Shown here: positions 22,060 through 36,005 of the stretch, in pieces
How the letters are laid out: each line of letters starts with the position of its first letter
Position numbering within the stretch: the first letter of the stretch is position 1
Assembly (NCBI GenBank): GCA_950295325.1
Contig: OX485803.1
Coordinates: 28,883,554 to 28,947,553, forward strand
Length of the DNA: 64,000 nucleotides
Direction: 5' to 3'
Source of the DNA: Polytrichum commune
Taxonomy: Eukaryota > Streptophyta > Polytrichopsida > Polytrichales > Polytrichaceae
Program-made: the position numbers and the translations under genes
Notes under the pieces: model-generated
What the model saw: the letters and a program-made list of their open reading frames with translations, nothing else
Database searches by the model: none
Told to the model about the DNA's origin: nothing

Positions 22060-25000
22060 AACCCTAATTCTTTTTTAAAATAATTCCAAACTAAAAACAA
22101 ACAAAAAATGGCAACTTGGGTGGGATTTTGCCAGGATTTTTGGGAGAGGGGGGAGGGAAGGAGACATTAGGGAAAAGGCAATGGGGGTTAGGGTTAGAAG
22201 GTTAAGGGCTTGGGGCCCCAGGAGGGTGACTTAGAAAAAATGCGTTGGAATGGTGTGAACAAAGATATGGTGTAATTTATTATTTGAGTAAATTTTTAGA
22301 ATTATTTTAGAGGTAATATATGATGCACAAAATATGTCATATTGGATTATAACTAATATAAGGTCTTATATAGCATATCCAATTTGGTATTTCTAGATGT
22401 AATATACTGTGTGGGATAAATCATCTTCATGTTGATATTGGAGCATTTGTGTGTTGTTTGTGTCATTGTGTGTGTAATGGCAACATTTTTAAAACCTAAG
22501 ATATTTGAAGTTTAGAATTTACGGTTGTCAATACAAAAGCAACTGCCATTTGGAACTCAAATTTTCATGGTGTCATTCCTTGATAACTTAGTCTTACTTT
22601 TGGCACTCAAAGATTAGAAATATCTTTGTCTTTAGTCTCAACACATGCTCACGTATGTGGGTCTTATGTGGTGTGACCTTCTAAATTGGACATCTACAAT
22701 ATATGTAAGTAGTGTGAGGACTTCAAAAAGATAGATGTTGCAATGAGATTGAATGATATGTTCAAAATATTGATGCCTTCTAGGCTCAATACTGAACACG
22801 ATTGGGGAGTCACCAAGTGATCTCTCAAAAACTTAGAGAATCTTCACTTCAACCTCTGACAAATTTTACATCTTTACTCCAATTATAAAAGCTAAAATGA
22901 CAAATACTAAATAGTAGAGATCAACTCTAAGCTGATCCTATTGTTGGAAACACCCACAAATGTCTACAAAGCTAGAAATGACCACAAATGCCGTGTTCCT
23001 TTATTACACAAAAACAATACAAGAATTGTGAACTTTAAAAAAAAACTACATTACAAAAGCTTCACAAATCGAATAACAATATTATGGTTGGTTGTAAGCT
23101 CGAACCACTTGACCATAGGAGAAAGACAAAAGACCCTCTCTCCTCCCTTGAGGAGCTTCTTATATATGAGGCACTACCTTTACTTTCTATATCCCATATA
23201 AAGAAATTCCTCTATTCATAGTCCTACCATGAAATGCTTATCTTGGTACTTCTAGATATTTTTACCATCTTTAAGCTCAACTACATTATCCCATTTAAAA
23301 TTGTCTTATCCCAACTTAATGCTACCATCCTTTGGGATTTGTCTACCTCCAATGAATAGCATCCATTCTCTGGGAGTTGTTTAGCTCCAACCACATATTC
23401 TGGTTGGAGTTTTGTAATTCCAACACTAAGACCTTTCATCGGGGGTTGTTTAGCTTTTTGTTGAAGTTGTGTAATTCCAACGCTTGCAAAGATCTTCCAT
23501 CGGGACTTGTCTAACTCTCGTGTACAATACATTTATGGGTTGTCTAGCCCTTGTGCACATCATCATGGGGTTGACTCTTGTGCTAGATTTCTTCCTTTGG
23601 AGTTGTTTGACTTTCATCACCATTTGCTCACATTTTAAGTATAGCAAAGTATGGTTAGTCATCATTCTTCATTATTTAATCAACCAATTAAGGTACCACC
23701 GAGGTACACTATAACATACCGTACATATTTTATGGATTGAGCATTCTTCAAGTAATTTATGACCTTCCTACCCACCCACCTATCCATCTACATACCCAAT
23801 TATCTATGTACCAGATGCGCACATGTGCATCATGCATCACCTAAGATAAGAGATTATAAGAGGTATTGTGGAGACAACACAAGGATTACACTACAAAAAT
23901 GTCACAACCAACTACACATCATATTAGTCTTCAAACCTTACCAATTCATAAGTCTTATGCATAGCTGCAACATGCCAAGGACCACCTTGGAGAGGGGGAG
24001 GGGGAAGGACCAAGGGTGCAATGGGCTTAGGACGGCACATGTCTAAGCAAGTCTAGTCCATTATGCATGACAAGGCATTAATAGCATGTGGAACTTATAT
24101 TCGAGATGTCCTCCATCCAAGGTGACATGACTCTCATATATTTAATGTTGAGCCATGTCAACAATGCACCATTTATGGGTTGTCCCATAAAGCTTCATCC
24201 ACGATGATTTTCATAACACCTTTTCAGAGCCACATTGCAAAGGTGTTGGGTTCAAGGACCGTCTAGCAAAGAGATTTTAAACCATGTAAGTACATTAGTA
24301 ACTTTCACCATATGCAACACTCATAATGTCCTCTTCTCTCCTCCGCATGCATGTGTTGGATATTCATCGAGAATCACAAGGCTAGGTTTCCTCGGTCCTC
24401 TCAGGTACGTTGTGTGGATGTACTCTGTGTGCTTACGTGAAGAAAGTTTGTAATAAGTGATTGGATGATGAGTTATTTTCACCTATTTCTCCAAAGATTC
24501 AAGTCCTTCATCAAACTAGTTTGATAAGTCACCCAACTTGGTCGTCCAGTACATTGAAGCTTACAGGCTCATGCAGAATCCAAGTGCCAGAAGTCACTTC
24601 GAGACCCCAGTTCCCTGCTAGTGCAATCGACCCAAGATGGAACCCCCAAAACAATTTTCCCAGTTTTATCCATGAGCTTCAGATTCCTGCACCTCATATC
24701 TCAATTACTGTGGATTAGCATTTTGGAGTTCCATAATGCTATAATCTTCTACTAAAGGATGCAAATGCTTACACATAGTTGGTTTACAGTTTATAGAACA
24801 TAACAAAGCTTTCAAGGTTAAAAGTCACATTCTTCATAAGAAGTTACAGTACAGTGTAATGTCAAATGCTTACACACACTAATTGAAATAAGCATTCTAG
24901 TTCCAATGGACCGGTCTTAAATCTTGCAGATGTAGATTTTGAGTAACGTGTTGTGAATTTAAGGTGGTGACACTTATAAGTGATGATTAATTTAAGTCTT

Positions 25001-25331
25001 GTCACCTATCTCAAAACATATTACATTTCAGTAAAGCAGTGGGGCGCTCCATTCCCTTCAGCACATTTGGTAAAAGCGAGGCCAACATCACACAACAAAT
25101 TGAGTCTCATTTTTCAAACTCATAACAGGAAGACTATGAGGTCACTAATGCTTCTGAAGCTCATTCGAGCACGAGGCTGGAAACAAAAATGGAACATCAG
25201 TTACACAAGGACACAACACAAAAAGAAGCAAACAGACGTCTTTCTAGGGACTACTCATGACACATACATCCATTTGGGAACGTTGAAATTGAAAAAAAAT
25301 TGCATTGACATTAACTTCCTGCTCGTCCATC
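22060..25331. other. Intergenic, no gene recognised
   Basis: AT-rich sequence. Around 23,290-23,610 phrases such as GGGAGTTGTTTAGCTCCAA and GTTGTGTAATTCCAACGC recur irregularly, like a decayed repeat. Frames of 70-130 codons here lack recognisable features. The part just below 25,331 is the likely 3' untranslated region of the plastid zinc-finger gene. Confidence 0.4.
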
Positions 25332-27660
25332 CTACATACTGCCATCTGTTCCATCTGGAAATGTAAGACACTTGAATACTTTACATTGAGGGCAGATAAG
25401 AACACCGACCTGCCACATACAAAACAGGGCATAACACAAGTCAACTTCTAGATGACCATGTTCTATTTACTTGCTTGAACAAAAAATAAAATGGATGCAG
25501 TCAGACAACATATTCAAGCAATTTCAAACCACCGAAGGAAGATAAATTTCTCCAACTTACAAACACATCCTTTGAGACTCGTGACTTATGTATGTAATCA
25601 TTGGAAGTTCTTTTTGTGTCGATCCAAGACTAAAGTGCCTAAAGTTCACCAAGTGCCTAAAGTTCTGTGATTCACTAGTATTGACGGAATTAATATGACT
25701 GCGAAGGGCTCAAGTAATGTGGATAAATGCCAGGACGTATTCATCCTACTCAAATTCAATCCAAAGCCACAACTTGTACAGTAAACACAAAGAAGCAGTG
25801 AGAATACGCAAACTTTGTGCAACACCGACAAACAAGAGATCGCAAAACCTATCATTCATGAATCTTATTATCTACATCTTGAAGAAGATCAGAAAGACGA
25901 CAAGAATCCTCAGAAGCACATTGTCGAGGCTAAGGGAGGACTAGACAAATCGGTTTGGTCACATAGCCCTGAATTTGACATACACAACATCTTAACGAAG
26001 GAGTACCCACTATTTCGTCCACACAACCTCTCTCAATCCTGCGGTAGTCAATGTTTGTGTGCAACCTTGACGTACGTTGAAGAGTCTGACCAAGATTGTG
26101 CTTTTCACATGGAACTAATACATTGTGTGGATTATAGGAGATCTCAAGTACTTTTGACTGTCAGAGGAAGTGAATTCCCTATGAACTGTTTCAAGTCTTT
26201 GCATTCCTACCAGACAGCAAGGGATCTGCTCACTTGAATTTATTTTGGCTGTGAACTACTAACATGACAAGGGAGTACCTTCAGGTCTGATAATGATGAC
26301 CACAAACAGTGCAGAGTTAGGAGCTTACAGCTCGACATGAAGGACACCGTCTGTAGAATTTGTTAGCTCTCACTTGCACATTTACTTTCTGCCCCTGGCA
26401 GAAATCACATAGCAACCAGCCCTTGCTATCGCATGTGTCACATGGTAGGTTGGGGCCATCATCTTCCACCTGCCACAAATGCAGACGGCGAGTATTGAGG
26501 TGACCTGTGTGACCAAGGATGCAGATTGAGATGTATTTTTCTCTTTAGCTCCCAAGAGTTTGAGATTTTAGAAAAGGTCCCATATGATGCAGCCTCTTAT
26601 CAAATCTTCCAATTAATGGTAGAGTTACACATACTGAAGAAGACGATTCTTCACAGAAAGAATGCAGAAGGAGATTGGCGGTACTCAGAGCACATTCAAA
26701 CTGCAGAAAAAGATTCTTCACAGGAAGACTTTAGTAGGACATTGGCGGGGCTCAGAGCACATTCAAACTGCAGAAAAAGATTCTTCACTGGAAGAATTTA
26801 GTAGGACATTGGCGGTGCTCAGAGCACATTCAAACTGCAGAAAACGCTTCTTCACAGGAAGAATGCAGTAGGAGCTTGGCGATCGTCAGTGAATAGACAT
26901 GTTGTAGAAATAGATTTTCCACACATGGATGAATCTGCTCTTGTATGGAGACGTTAAAAGAATTATGTGTAATTATAAACTATGTGAGATCAAACATACT
27001 TTAGGCTCAGAAGCCCTACTGGAAATGTAGCAGACACTAAACCCTGACATGGCTGATGCACATTATAATAATGAGGTCGTAGTTCTTGATTGGCATGTAT
27101 GCCCCCATGGTAGCCCCATGGATGATTATAATAAGCATACAGACACTCCTTGCGCTACATCAACATGCCGAACAAGCAGTTTTTTTGTTATCCAGCGACC
27201 TACGAAGTGTTCAAATTTGGAATTAAATTATTTGGACAGATTTCCGTGGCTATGGCTCGGAGTCGCTCTATTTGCCACCTTCGGTCTGCTATGTAAGCTG
27301 CGCAGTCCTCCCTTAAATACAAAAAGCGGTGGCAGACACAACGGGTTAAATTGACGGATACAAATTGCATTAGGGAGACTAAATATTTGATTACAGATAA
27401 CCTAGGGAAGCGTTTATCTGTGACATTACCGGAGTCCGCTCAGCGACACGGGATTCAGGCGCACACTCGACAGAGAAGCTGCTGCTTCTACTTCTGTTTG
27501 TACCGCACGGCGTCTTTCGAACCTCCCAGAAGCCAATTTCAGGGATGGAGATGTTGCGACGAGATGCAATTGGTACGCAGATGGAGGAAGACGACGAAGA
27601 CGAAGATGAGTGAGCAGTGACAATGGTCGAGGGAAGGAGGGACAGAGCCGGGGTCGCCAT
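25332..27660 (-). CDS. Chloroplast-targeted DnaJ-type cysteine-rich protein
   Basis: Three exons join in phase 0 without stops: 27,430-27,660, 26,329-26,469 and 25,332-25,409, giving 149 residues. The donors are GTAATG and GTAAGC; both acceptors end TGGCAG. The first exon starts MATPALSLLPSTIVTAH, rich in Ser and Arg and poor in acid, like a chloroplast transit peptide. The mature part has four CxxC pairs (C87/C90, C98/C101, C119/C122, C130/C133) with GWLLCDFCQG and YRRCPSC motifs. This is the layout of small plant plastid proteins with a DnaJ/Hsp40-type zinc-binding domain, thought to assist protein folding or assembly. The introns are about 960 and 919 bp. It is the only confident host gene here. 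An additional exon between the first two is possible but not needed. Confidence 0.8.
26640..26880. repeat. About 69-bp tandem repeat in intron 1
   Basis: Three to four copies containing GAGCACATTCAAACTGCAGA and GATTCTTCACAGGAAGA lie within the first intron of the plastid zinc-finger gene. The open frames across them are repeat by-products. Confidence 0.85.
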
Positions 27661-30600
27661 GGCTCCTCTCAAGTGTTTCTCCGAACTACAGGCGAGGAGA
27701 AACGACCCGCGCCCTATTGCCGCGCACCATATCCACCAGGAAGCCAATCCCATTCCCACCAAGGGATAGATCCGACGTGGCATCTTCGTGATGAGGTGGC
27801 GTATGTGAAGTATGTGGGAAAGGTATGTGGGTGTTATTTGGTTATTTTTTATGTTCTCCAACTTCTACTGATCATATTTACACAAAAACAAAACTTATGT
27901 TGCATTGGCAAATCTACAATGAACATATGCAGAAATCGGATCTACCCTGATTTAGTTGTGGTTATCAGAATTGCATGTTTGTTGATTTCTTAACTACATA
28001 CATAGGTCTTCCCAATTGTGTTTGCTAGTGCGTGAAGAGTAGTTATTAATATTTGTAGACATATTCTAATCTCTTTTAAACATGTGTCTTTATGATGTTT
28101 GTTCTTTGATCCTCAGTGAATCACACACCAATCAAATATAGGTGTCTGATCAAGAAAACAAGCCACTTAAAACTAGGATTTAAGTATATTTGGATTTATG
28201 TGTGAATTTTGGACAATTCCAATCGCCAATATGACATACACTAGATTGCAAAATTAAACAAATATGGTTGTTGGCAAGCATGGAACACAAATATTTGAAG
28301 TTGGGGTTGTTGTTTTTGTCCCCGCATGTGCACATCCCTTATTATTTTTGGGCAAGTGGTTTGTTATGATATATTTAAATGTCGGTTTTAAGACCCATCT
28401 ACCTTAAAGGTCATAAAATTATGTAGCTCAATGAGCCTGTTCCATTCTAAAATAAAATGTCTTCACCATTGTCAAATTTTCTTAGGCTAAATTTGGAGAG
28501 TGAGGTAACTGCAAGGTATAATTCATGGACATCGTTTGACATTTTTTCCCAACCGACTGGGGCGAACCAACATATACACTCATATACACTATCAGGCACA
28601 CATATACACTATCATCCATGCCTCGTCATCCAAGCCCCCTCATCCAAATTAGGTTAACCACATGAAGTGGTTAACCGTAGTTAGGGGGGTCCCACTCTGA
28701 CACCACCTCCCGCTCACACAATGCTTCAAATTTGTCAAGAATGGTGATCATTGAGGAGTTTTTGTTCTCTTCTCCCCCAAGTCATACTTGTGATTAAACA
28801 ACTTCATTTCAAAGATAACTTGTTCTGCAATGTACGACAGACAATACATGTAGAGCAATGTTGGATTTCTATTGCTTGTAGGGTTTTGGGTTTATAACAA
28901 ATGTGAGCAGAATTCATTCGAGGTGGCCGAGAGGAATCTTGAGCAAGGGATTGAGATGAGATCGAAATGGGTAGATTAATGTCAGACTTAGAAACTCTAA
29001 TACATCTTGAGATTGAGATAAAAAACCCTAGATGGAATAACACTTTAATGCATCTTGTTCTGTTGAGTTTCTACAACACCATAAAAGCAAGCTCAAAGTT
29101 ACCATTTTGGTCCTTGCTAAATTTTGAGTTATTTGGGAACCAAGGGCTACATTGAACCTTGATGATTTGGAGCTTTTATGTTCATGCAAAATTTTGGGTT
29201 ATCTCCACATATGTCAAATGTTGCTCAAGTAATAGATTTGTGGGCTCAACTTGCAAATGTGCAAGTGTTGGCATTCGTACTATCTTGGGTCTCAAGAATT
29301 TGGACCTAAATATTAAATATTTGTATTCCGTCTAGTCTTTCTACACTATTTTCCATGTACTTGCAATTTTAAGGTTATAGATGACTCCCATAGTTCACAA
29401 CTCACAACTTCACAACTCCAAATCACTCCTTGAGTATGACTGGTAAGAGTCCAAGTGTAATAATAGGGAGTGCTCTAACATGAGGTTTTTATTGCTTAGA
29501 GAAAGGGCAAGCCAAGATGCAACCCAAGGCAGCCCGCAAGGCAGCAAGGACATTGGATCGGACACAATCTGAGGACAATATTGTAGAGAGTATGAAGAAC
29601 ACAACATTGAATGTTGAAGATGCAAGTAATAAGGTTGATGAAGATCATGTTGTTTTTAAAGGTGCTAAGGAACATGTTCAGGAAACCTCCCCAGACCATA
29701 AACATGATTTGGTCGGGGTTGGACTAGTGGGGGTTGGGATTTGGTCGGGGTTTGGTCGGGGTTGGACTAGGCCAAGAGACCTAACTCTTGTGCCAAAACA
29801 GGTAGCAAACATTTCTATGCTTGCACACTCCTTGAATTGAGGGCACAAGATGAGTGGAAAAAGAAAAGATTAGGTATGAAAGTTGTAAGGTTTGCTGCTC
29901 TCTTTATCTATAAAAGTATAACAACTAAACCATAGAAAACATGTGGTTGTAATGGCTTTGTCTTACTCAACCCTGCAACACATGTACATTATAATCTTTT
30001 AATTCTGGAAACATGGACAATTTTATAATCCTCTAATTTGTGTGACCAATATCAACTTTACAAGTCTTCCTTCTGTATGGTTAGATCTACCATAAGAGGT
30101 GTTGATTTTTAAAAAATTAGCTTTTGAATTGGAGTGTTTTAGGTGATTTTTGCTTCAACATTTTGGGGTTAATTCCTCAACAAGGTGTAATCATCTTCTC
30201 AAATCATAAGCTTGTGTTTGGCTTTCTCTAGTTCAAACCACCACAACACCTAGAAGATTCTTGTGTTTTGGGTTCAAGAGCAACTTGGTGGATTACAATC
30301 ATCTCAAAGAATTTTGGACCATACATCAGCAATGGAACAATTCAATCCATTTGTAGTTCAATAATGAGATGTGTATATTCTGATATGTGTTGATTTCTAC
30401 CTCTTACAGTGGTCTGACTGTTCCTCAACTAATTTCTAAAGAGCTGGGAAGACTAATTTCTAAAAATCTTATCTAGACCTGCCTAGGTTGCTTTTAGAAG
30501 CAAAAGTAAATTATGGTTATCGAAGGAAAATGGGATTACTCAAAAAAGGTGAGGAGATCTAGAAGAGAGTGTGAGAATTTTGATCCCATTATGATGTGGG

Positions 30601-33545
30601 TGTACAAGCCTTAAAGCCCCTCACGTCAAAGCTACGGTTTGCGCTGCAACGAAGGTCCCGAAGCTCCCACCTCCGAGCGCCATTCTCCTCTGGAAATCCT
30701 CACTAACTATGGCAAATTTTGGAGATTTTGGAATTTTGGCAGTGTGCTAACTGGGAAACAGTCGACAATTTCATCAAACAAACCATTGCCAATTGGCTAT
30801 TCTTGTAAACTTGTTGTATGAAATAATCAGTTGTGTGAAAGAGATAACTCTAGTTACTTTGTCCTTCTCTTTAACTTGATGCCTTTAGATTTCAAATGGT
30901 AGATGGCAAGCTTTTACACTATGGCCAAGGGCTATGACTAGGAAATTGTTAGCGCCCTTGAAACAAATCTAACGGCTGTCCTATGAAAATTTGAAAATGA
31001 ATTGTCTTCAATTATAGTTTATAGACATATGCGACCGGACTCACAACTGAATTCGATTTCATTGCCATCGTGTTCATCCTTTTTATACAATAAGTTCTAA
31101 TAATAAAATGTTGTAAGATTTTTATTTCTAAAGGTTTTTTGGTTTTGTGTGAGGCCGGTTGTTGAGAATTAGAATTGCTCATTAGGCGCAATTGCATATT
31201 GTAGGCACATTCAGTAAAAGATCGGTCATGTTGTACAACCAAGGTTTTTGCACTATAATCACAGTATAAGTGGGCGTAAAGTGGGACTCCTCTACAAAAT
31301 TGTGCTGGCCAATCGTACTCCCTAGTTGGTCATATTTTTTACATAGATTCAATTTTATGGGTTGATGTATCTAGTTTTTTTAGTCATGTTTTGAGGTATA
31401 TTTTGAGGTATGTGTACATGATGAAGTGAAATTCAATCACCAGTTGTAAGAATGACTAGTTTTATGTTATATATGTATAAACTTGTATGGATACACCTCT
31501 TCAAAGTCAAGTATCTACATATGCATCTTTTACTTTTGACATGTTCGGTTTTTAGAGATTTATCATTATTCATACTAATTCTGCAGAGTCTGTAAATGCA
31601 AATCACTTGATTATCGGTAATCATTGGAGTTTTTTTTTAATATTTTTTTAAAGATCTTTGTTCAATCATCTTCATTAAAAAAAACACTTAAATAACAAAC
31701 TAGAAATAATATACAATTAATGCAAGATGATTAGCAAAGTTTAAATATATCCATATTTATTTTTTTCATAAATTTTAGAATTTATGTAAACATCTTATTA
31801 TTTATTAAAATGAAGATTTTGTGCTCATTAAGCAATCAATCTTGTTGATTGTTGGATTTAGAATAGTGAGTGTATTTTAAGCATACAATCTCATATTTTT
31901 AGTGTTTTTGATGTCCATTTAAAAAAATATATCAACCACATATCATTCATAATAGATCTTTATATTATTGTTGTGTTGGAAGTAAGCACATTTTTTTATC
32001 TGTTATTAGTATAGAGATCCGTTTGAGATTCAACTTAAAATGAATTTTTCATATAATCATTACATGTTTGTAATTCATACCATGTATATAGAGGTTTCTG
32101 TATTTATAATATTTGATATATCAAATTCAAACTTTACATAAGTAATTTTTTTCATTGGTATTTTAGGTTATTTAGCCATGGTGGGAGATTCATGTGATGG
32201 CGAAGAGGTAACACTACTAGAAGTAACCTTGCAGGAGGCCATTGAGAGCCTATAATAGATACATCTCATCAATGCACAAGTGTCTTTCTATTGTCTTGTG
32301 AAGGTAAGAGGAAAGAAATGTCCATATAAGCCATTCAAATATATATTTCATTTGAATGACCATATAAAGAAAGTCCATCATATATTCATTCCTAAAACCA
32401 AGCCATGGCCAAAGGTAGCACATATTATCAAGAAAAGTGGACAAAAAGTACAAGGGTGGTGAATTCAAAAGCTATGAATATCAAAATTATGACAAATTCA
32501 TTGAAGAGGGCAATAAAAGAATTTTAGAAGAAATCAAATTAATGAAAGGCAAGACCAAATATTGTATTGGAGAAGTTAGAGGATAAAAATAAGGATGATT
32601 AACATGCGGGTTCATGTCCTACACTTTTATCTATTGTAAATTTTTTTCAAAAGTTTGAAGAGTTTTCACAAATAAAATCTTTGGGCAAGTATATAATTAA
32701 TGTAAGTAAATTTGGAAAATTGCATTATTCTTAAGTTTGGCTTCCTTGATTCTTAAATATCTAACTTCTAACAAAATTATCACTAAGCTTATAAAAAATT
32801 ATCCAAATATTGGGAAGAAAATGAAAATACAAGAAAACAAATGGTGGTTTCAATTTTGAAATGGCATTGTAAAAAAACTTTTAAAAATTTGTAAATATTT
32901 TTATACGTTTTTATTTATTTATTTATTTTTTACTTCTTAAATTATTAATTCTTGTTTATCAATTTTTTTCTTCTTCTTAATAGAGTTATGTTTGGGAAGA
33001 ATAAGTGGATTTTCAGTTACATAAATCTTAACAACAAGATTTATGATGTGAATAACAAAAAAAACTAAAAAAAACTTTTATAAAATTCAATTAGATAATT
33101 AGTTCATCATGATTACATTTTATGATGCAATTTTGTAATTACACTATCTTTTTTGATAATGTTTTATTATTTGCAAGTGTATTTGGATGTGTAAGTTTTT
33201 TTTAATTCTTAAACAAAAAATTGATGAATTGGTTCACGGAATTATATAGAGCAAAGATGATGAGGTTTTTTTGAAAGGACATTATGGATGTTGTAATACT
33301 TCTAATAAGAACTACATAATCCAATGTCTATCATGAAAGAAACATAAATATAATTACAATATATCTTCAGGTAGATAATGTTATGGTATACAATCCCTAT
33401 TTCGTTTTTTATTTTTTAGGACATCCATTTTTTTAGTGGTATGTGGTTTGGTGCGACTCCAAGATTGGATACCCAAAAGACATGTGTTTAAAAGAGATTG
33501 GATTGTGTGTCAAAAATATAAGCAAAGGTTTTAAGTTATAGGTAA
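27661..33545. other. AT-rich intergenic region, no confident gene
   Basis: The first few hundred bases should hold the promoter of the plastid gene. An open stretch at 29,517-29,840 (+) starts MQPKAARKAARTLD and is hydrophilic, but has no family I recognise and ends in a GGTCGGGGTTGG repeat. A GC-richer island at 30,610-30,740 could be one exon. From 30,900 to 33,540 the sequence is very AT-rich with only short frames. Confidence 0.4.
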
Positions 33546-33647
33546 ATGCATGAGGGGGGGTGCATTATGGGAAATAAGGACACTATGCGAGGCGGTTAGA
33601 TGAGCATAGGTGTTCGTATTTCCCATAATGCACTCCCCCTCATGCAT
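33546..33647. repeat. 38-bp inverted repeat (foldback)
   Basis: Arms at 33,546-33,583 and 33,610-33,647 pair with three mismatches around a 26-base loop. The arm begins ATGCATGAGGGGGGGTGCAT. It could be a tiny MITE or a hairpin-RNA precursor. Confidence 0.85.
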
Positions 33648-33949
33648 TATCAAACAATTGGGCCCAATGATGGATTTTTAACGATTCTAATTGATTGGAG
33701 AAATAAAATTCCCTTGCCAAGAACATAATGCACTCTGCAATAAGTAATGTGCATTACACAAAGAAAAGGTACATCAGATCACAAAGGAAAATTTACTCAT
33801 GGGTCTTTACTATAAAGTAAGGAGGCCTTTCATGGTCACTTCTTTTAAGGTAAGGTACATTTGGAGCTCTCCACCCACTTCTTGTAAGCTATGAAACACG
33901 AAATAAATGATGATTAGAAAATTCAACCTATATTTATAGCCATTTTTCT

Positions 33950-36005
33950 CATCATTTTCAAAGCTCATATGGCATTGAAGTGGTTGCTATAGAAGGGTGT
34001 GTAAGGATGTTATTTTTTGTGTCTTTGAGGCAATCTAGAGGTGCGTTGGTGGTGGGTTTAAAAATTCTTTTGTGTATTGTTTTGAGTTTGTTTGTTTTGA
34101 TATGATTATGTATTTGGTGAAGATTTTTTTTACAATTTATGGCCATTTGTTTAGAAGTGATTTTATGGGTTTCTATCTTGGTAGTCTGTCCTATGTTGGC
34201 AAATTCACTGACCCATTGTTGTATTGTTAAGTTATCTTGTGGATAGGTGGTAGGGTGATATTTGTAAGGGTTTATAGTTGTGGTATGTTGCTTTTAAGCT
34301 TATGTTGTTTGTAGGGAAGGAAACCTCCATGGTGACGGGTGTGGTGCAGCAAGGAGAGGGTGTCTTGTTTGTTTATACATGTTTCATCGATGCAAGTACT
34401 GAATGTGTTTATGATGTCTTGGAATATGTCTCGGGAAGACTCCCATTTGATGGAGGTCATTGATGGGTATTAGTAGTTGTAATTCTAAATTGGTGGCTTC
34501 TTGGAACTTAATGAGGAATGTTTGTATGTTTCTTGGGTGATTGGATAGGAAATTTTTGGTTGGTATTCTGGTGACTGATGTGATTTTTTCGGGCTAGTTG
34601 TACAAAGTTGAGTGTGAGGTTGAGTGGATAATGTCCGAGTTTCAATTTTGGTTAGTTAAGGTTTGGCATTTTGGTAGGGTATGAAGTGGGATGTTAGTGA
34701 AGAAGCCATCATATGGCTAGTGGAGGTGTAGTCTTGGCCACCTTGTCGTGAGAAGGTTTCATTGTTATGAATGGGATGAAGGGCTAGGCCTTGCATAAAT
34801 TGTGCCTAGTCTTTGTCCTCTCATTAAGGGGTTTGGGGAATGCCGTCGTGTAGGTGGCCAACTAGGAGGATGACTCCATTGAAGTCCCTTGCTAATATCA
34901 CTTTGTGTATAGGGTAGTTTTGGTAATGATTTTGATTTGGTCTTTGATTATTGGGATGTGAGGGCATGCATAGGTTCATCATGAGTAGTGGTGTGAGTGG
35001 TTTGTTAGATATTTAAAGAGTAGTACATACAGTGATATGTTACTTGGTGTGATGTCCTTTGTGTTGCAATTGGCATGTGTGGGTGGGAGGACTTCAAGTC
35101 ATCTAAGGATGGTAAGGCACCTTAGGTCTAGTTGCCTAGCAAGTTGTTGGTCACATTGGTGAGGGATGGGGCTAATAGCTATTATGAAGGCATAGAGTTG
35201 GCAGTGGGGAAGGTATTTCAATAGGAGGGAATTATGTCTTCTAAGGTTCGGGAGGTGATTATGATTGTTAATATGTGTGTTGGGGGAGAGGTATGGGATA
35301 AAAATGTCTTCAGGGTGCAAGTGGTGTGGTTTTAATCTTAGGGTGTTGTTCATGAAGTATTGCTTTTGTCTTTATGTATATTCTTTTGGAAGGTTTTTTA
35401 ATACATGTTTGAGTGGTCTGGGATTTGGTTGAAGGTCGCCTCCAATTAGTATAAGCGTGCTTAGGTCTAAGATTTGATTCATGATTGTGATTGTTTTGGG
35501 TTTTCGGAAGTGTAAATTTGCATTCAAGTAGTATTTGATGTAGGTTATGTTATTTTGTATTATTTGGTTATTGGTTTGGTAGGGGTTGTGCTTTGTAGGT
35601 GAGGTTATGATTTGTGAGGGATGGATGTGCGAGATAAACGTATGCGGGGAGGTATGAAGAGTGTTGGTACGTATGATATGTGTTGTGTGGGGTGTGATAT
35701 GGCAATGTGGATTGAAATTGATGGGTGCTATGTTGCTTATGAGGGGCATGCTATGGGTATTATTTATGTGGGAGAGATGTAGGAGTGCAAGGATATATAT
35801 ATGAGATTCTTGATTAGTGTGGGTTTGTGGTTGGTTGTGTGATGTGTGTTATGTGAGGTTTTGGATATTTTTGTGATTGTGGATACTTTTGTGGCAATGG
35901 TGTAGAGTATTTTGAGGATGAAGAGGCTAATGAGAGTGAGAAAAATATAGACATGTTGGATTCTTTGAGGATGTTGTGTTTGGTTATATGATGAGTGATG
36001 CAAGT
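33950..36005 (-). pseudogene. Decayed LINE retrotransposon, endonuclease part
   Basis: The region is strongly G/T-rich on the plus strand and ends sharply near 36,005. Conceptual minus-strand frames, broken by stops, show in order LSTLILIGGDLQPNPRP (35,420-35,480); an AP-endonuclease-like block with ILARDFNGVIL (about 34,890), the counterpart of the usual GDFN; and FSRQGGQDYTSTSHMMAS (about 34,710), where TSTSH stands for the usual ST-ID-H/Y motif. These are signature positions of LINE ORF2. I found no reverse-transcriptase motif below 33,950, so the 3' half is missing or unrecognisable. It cannot be active. Assignment to a LINE clade is not possible by eye. Confidence 0.65.

Noticed and set aside
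25815-26237. 140-codon plus-strand frame
   Set aside because: Lies in intron 2 of the plastid gene on the opposite strand, with no recognisable domain; a chance frame cannot be excluded.
26526-26871. Two overlapping plus-strand frames of 69-91 codons
   Set aside because: They read a 69-bp tandem repeat inside an intron of the minus-strand plastid gene.
32280-32462. Possible zinc-finger frame (RGKKCPYKPFKYIF)
   Set aside because: Only one Cys, so no finger can form, and the surrounding sequence shows no gene structure.
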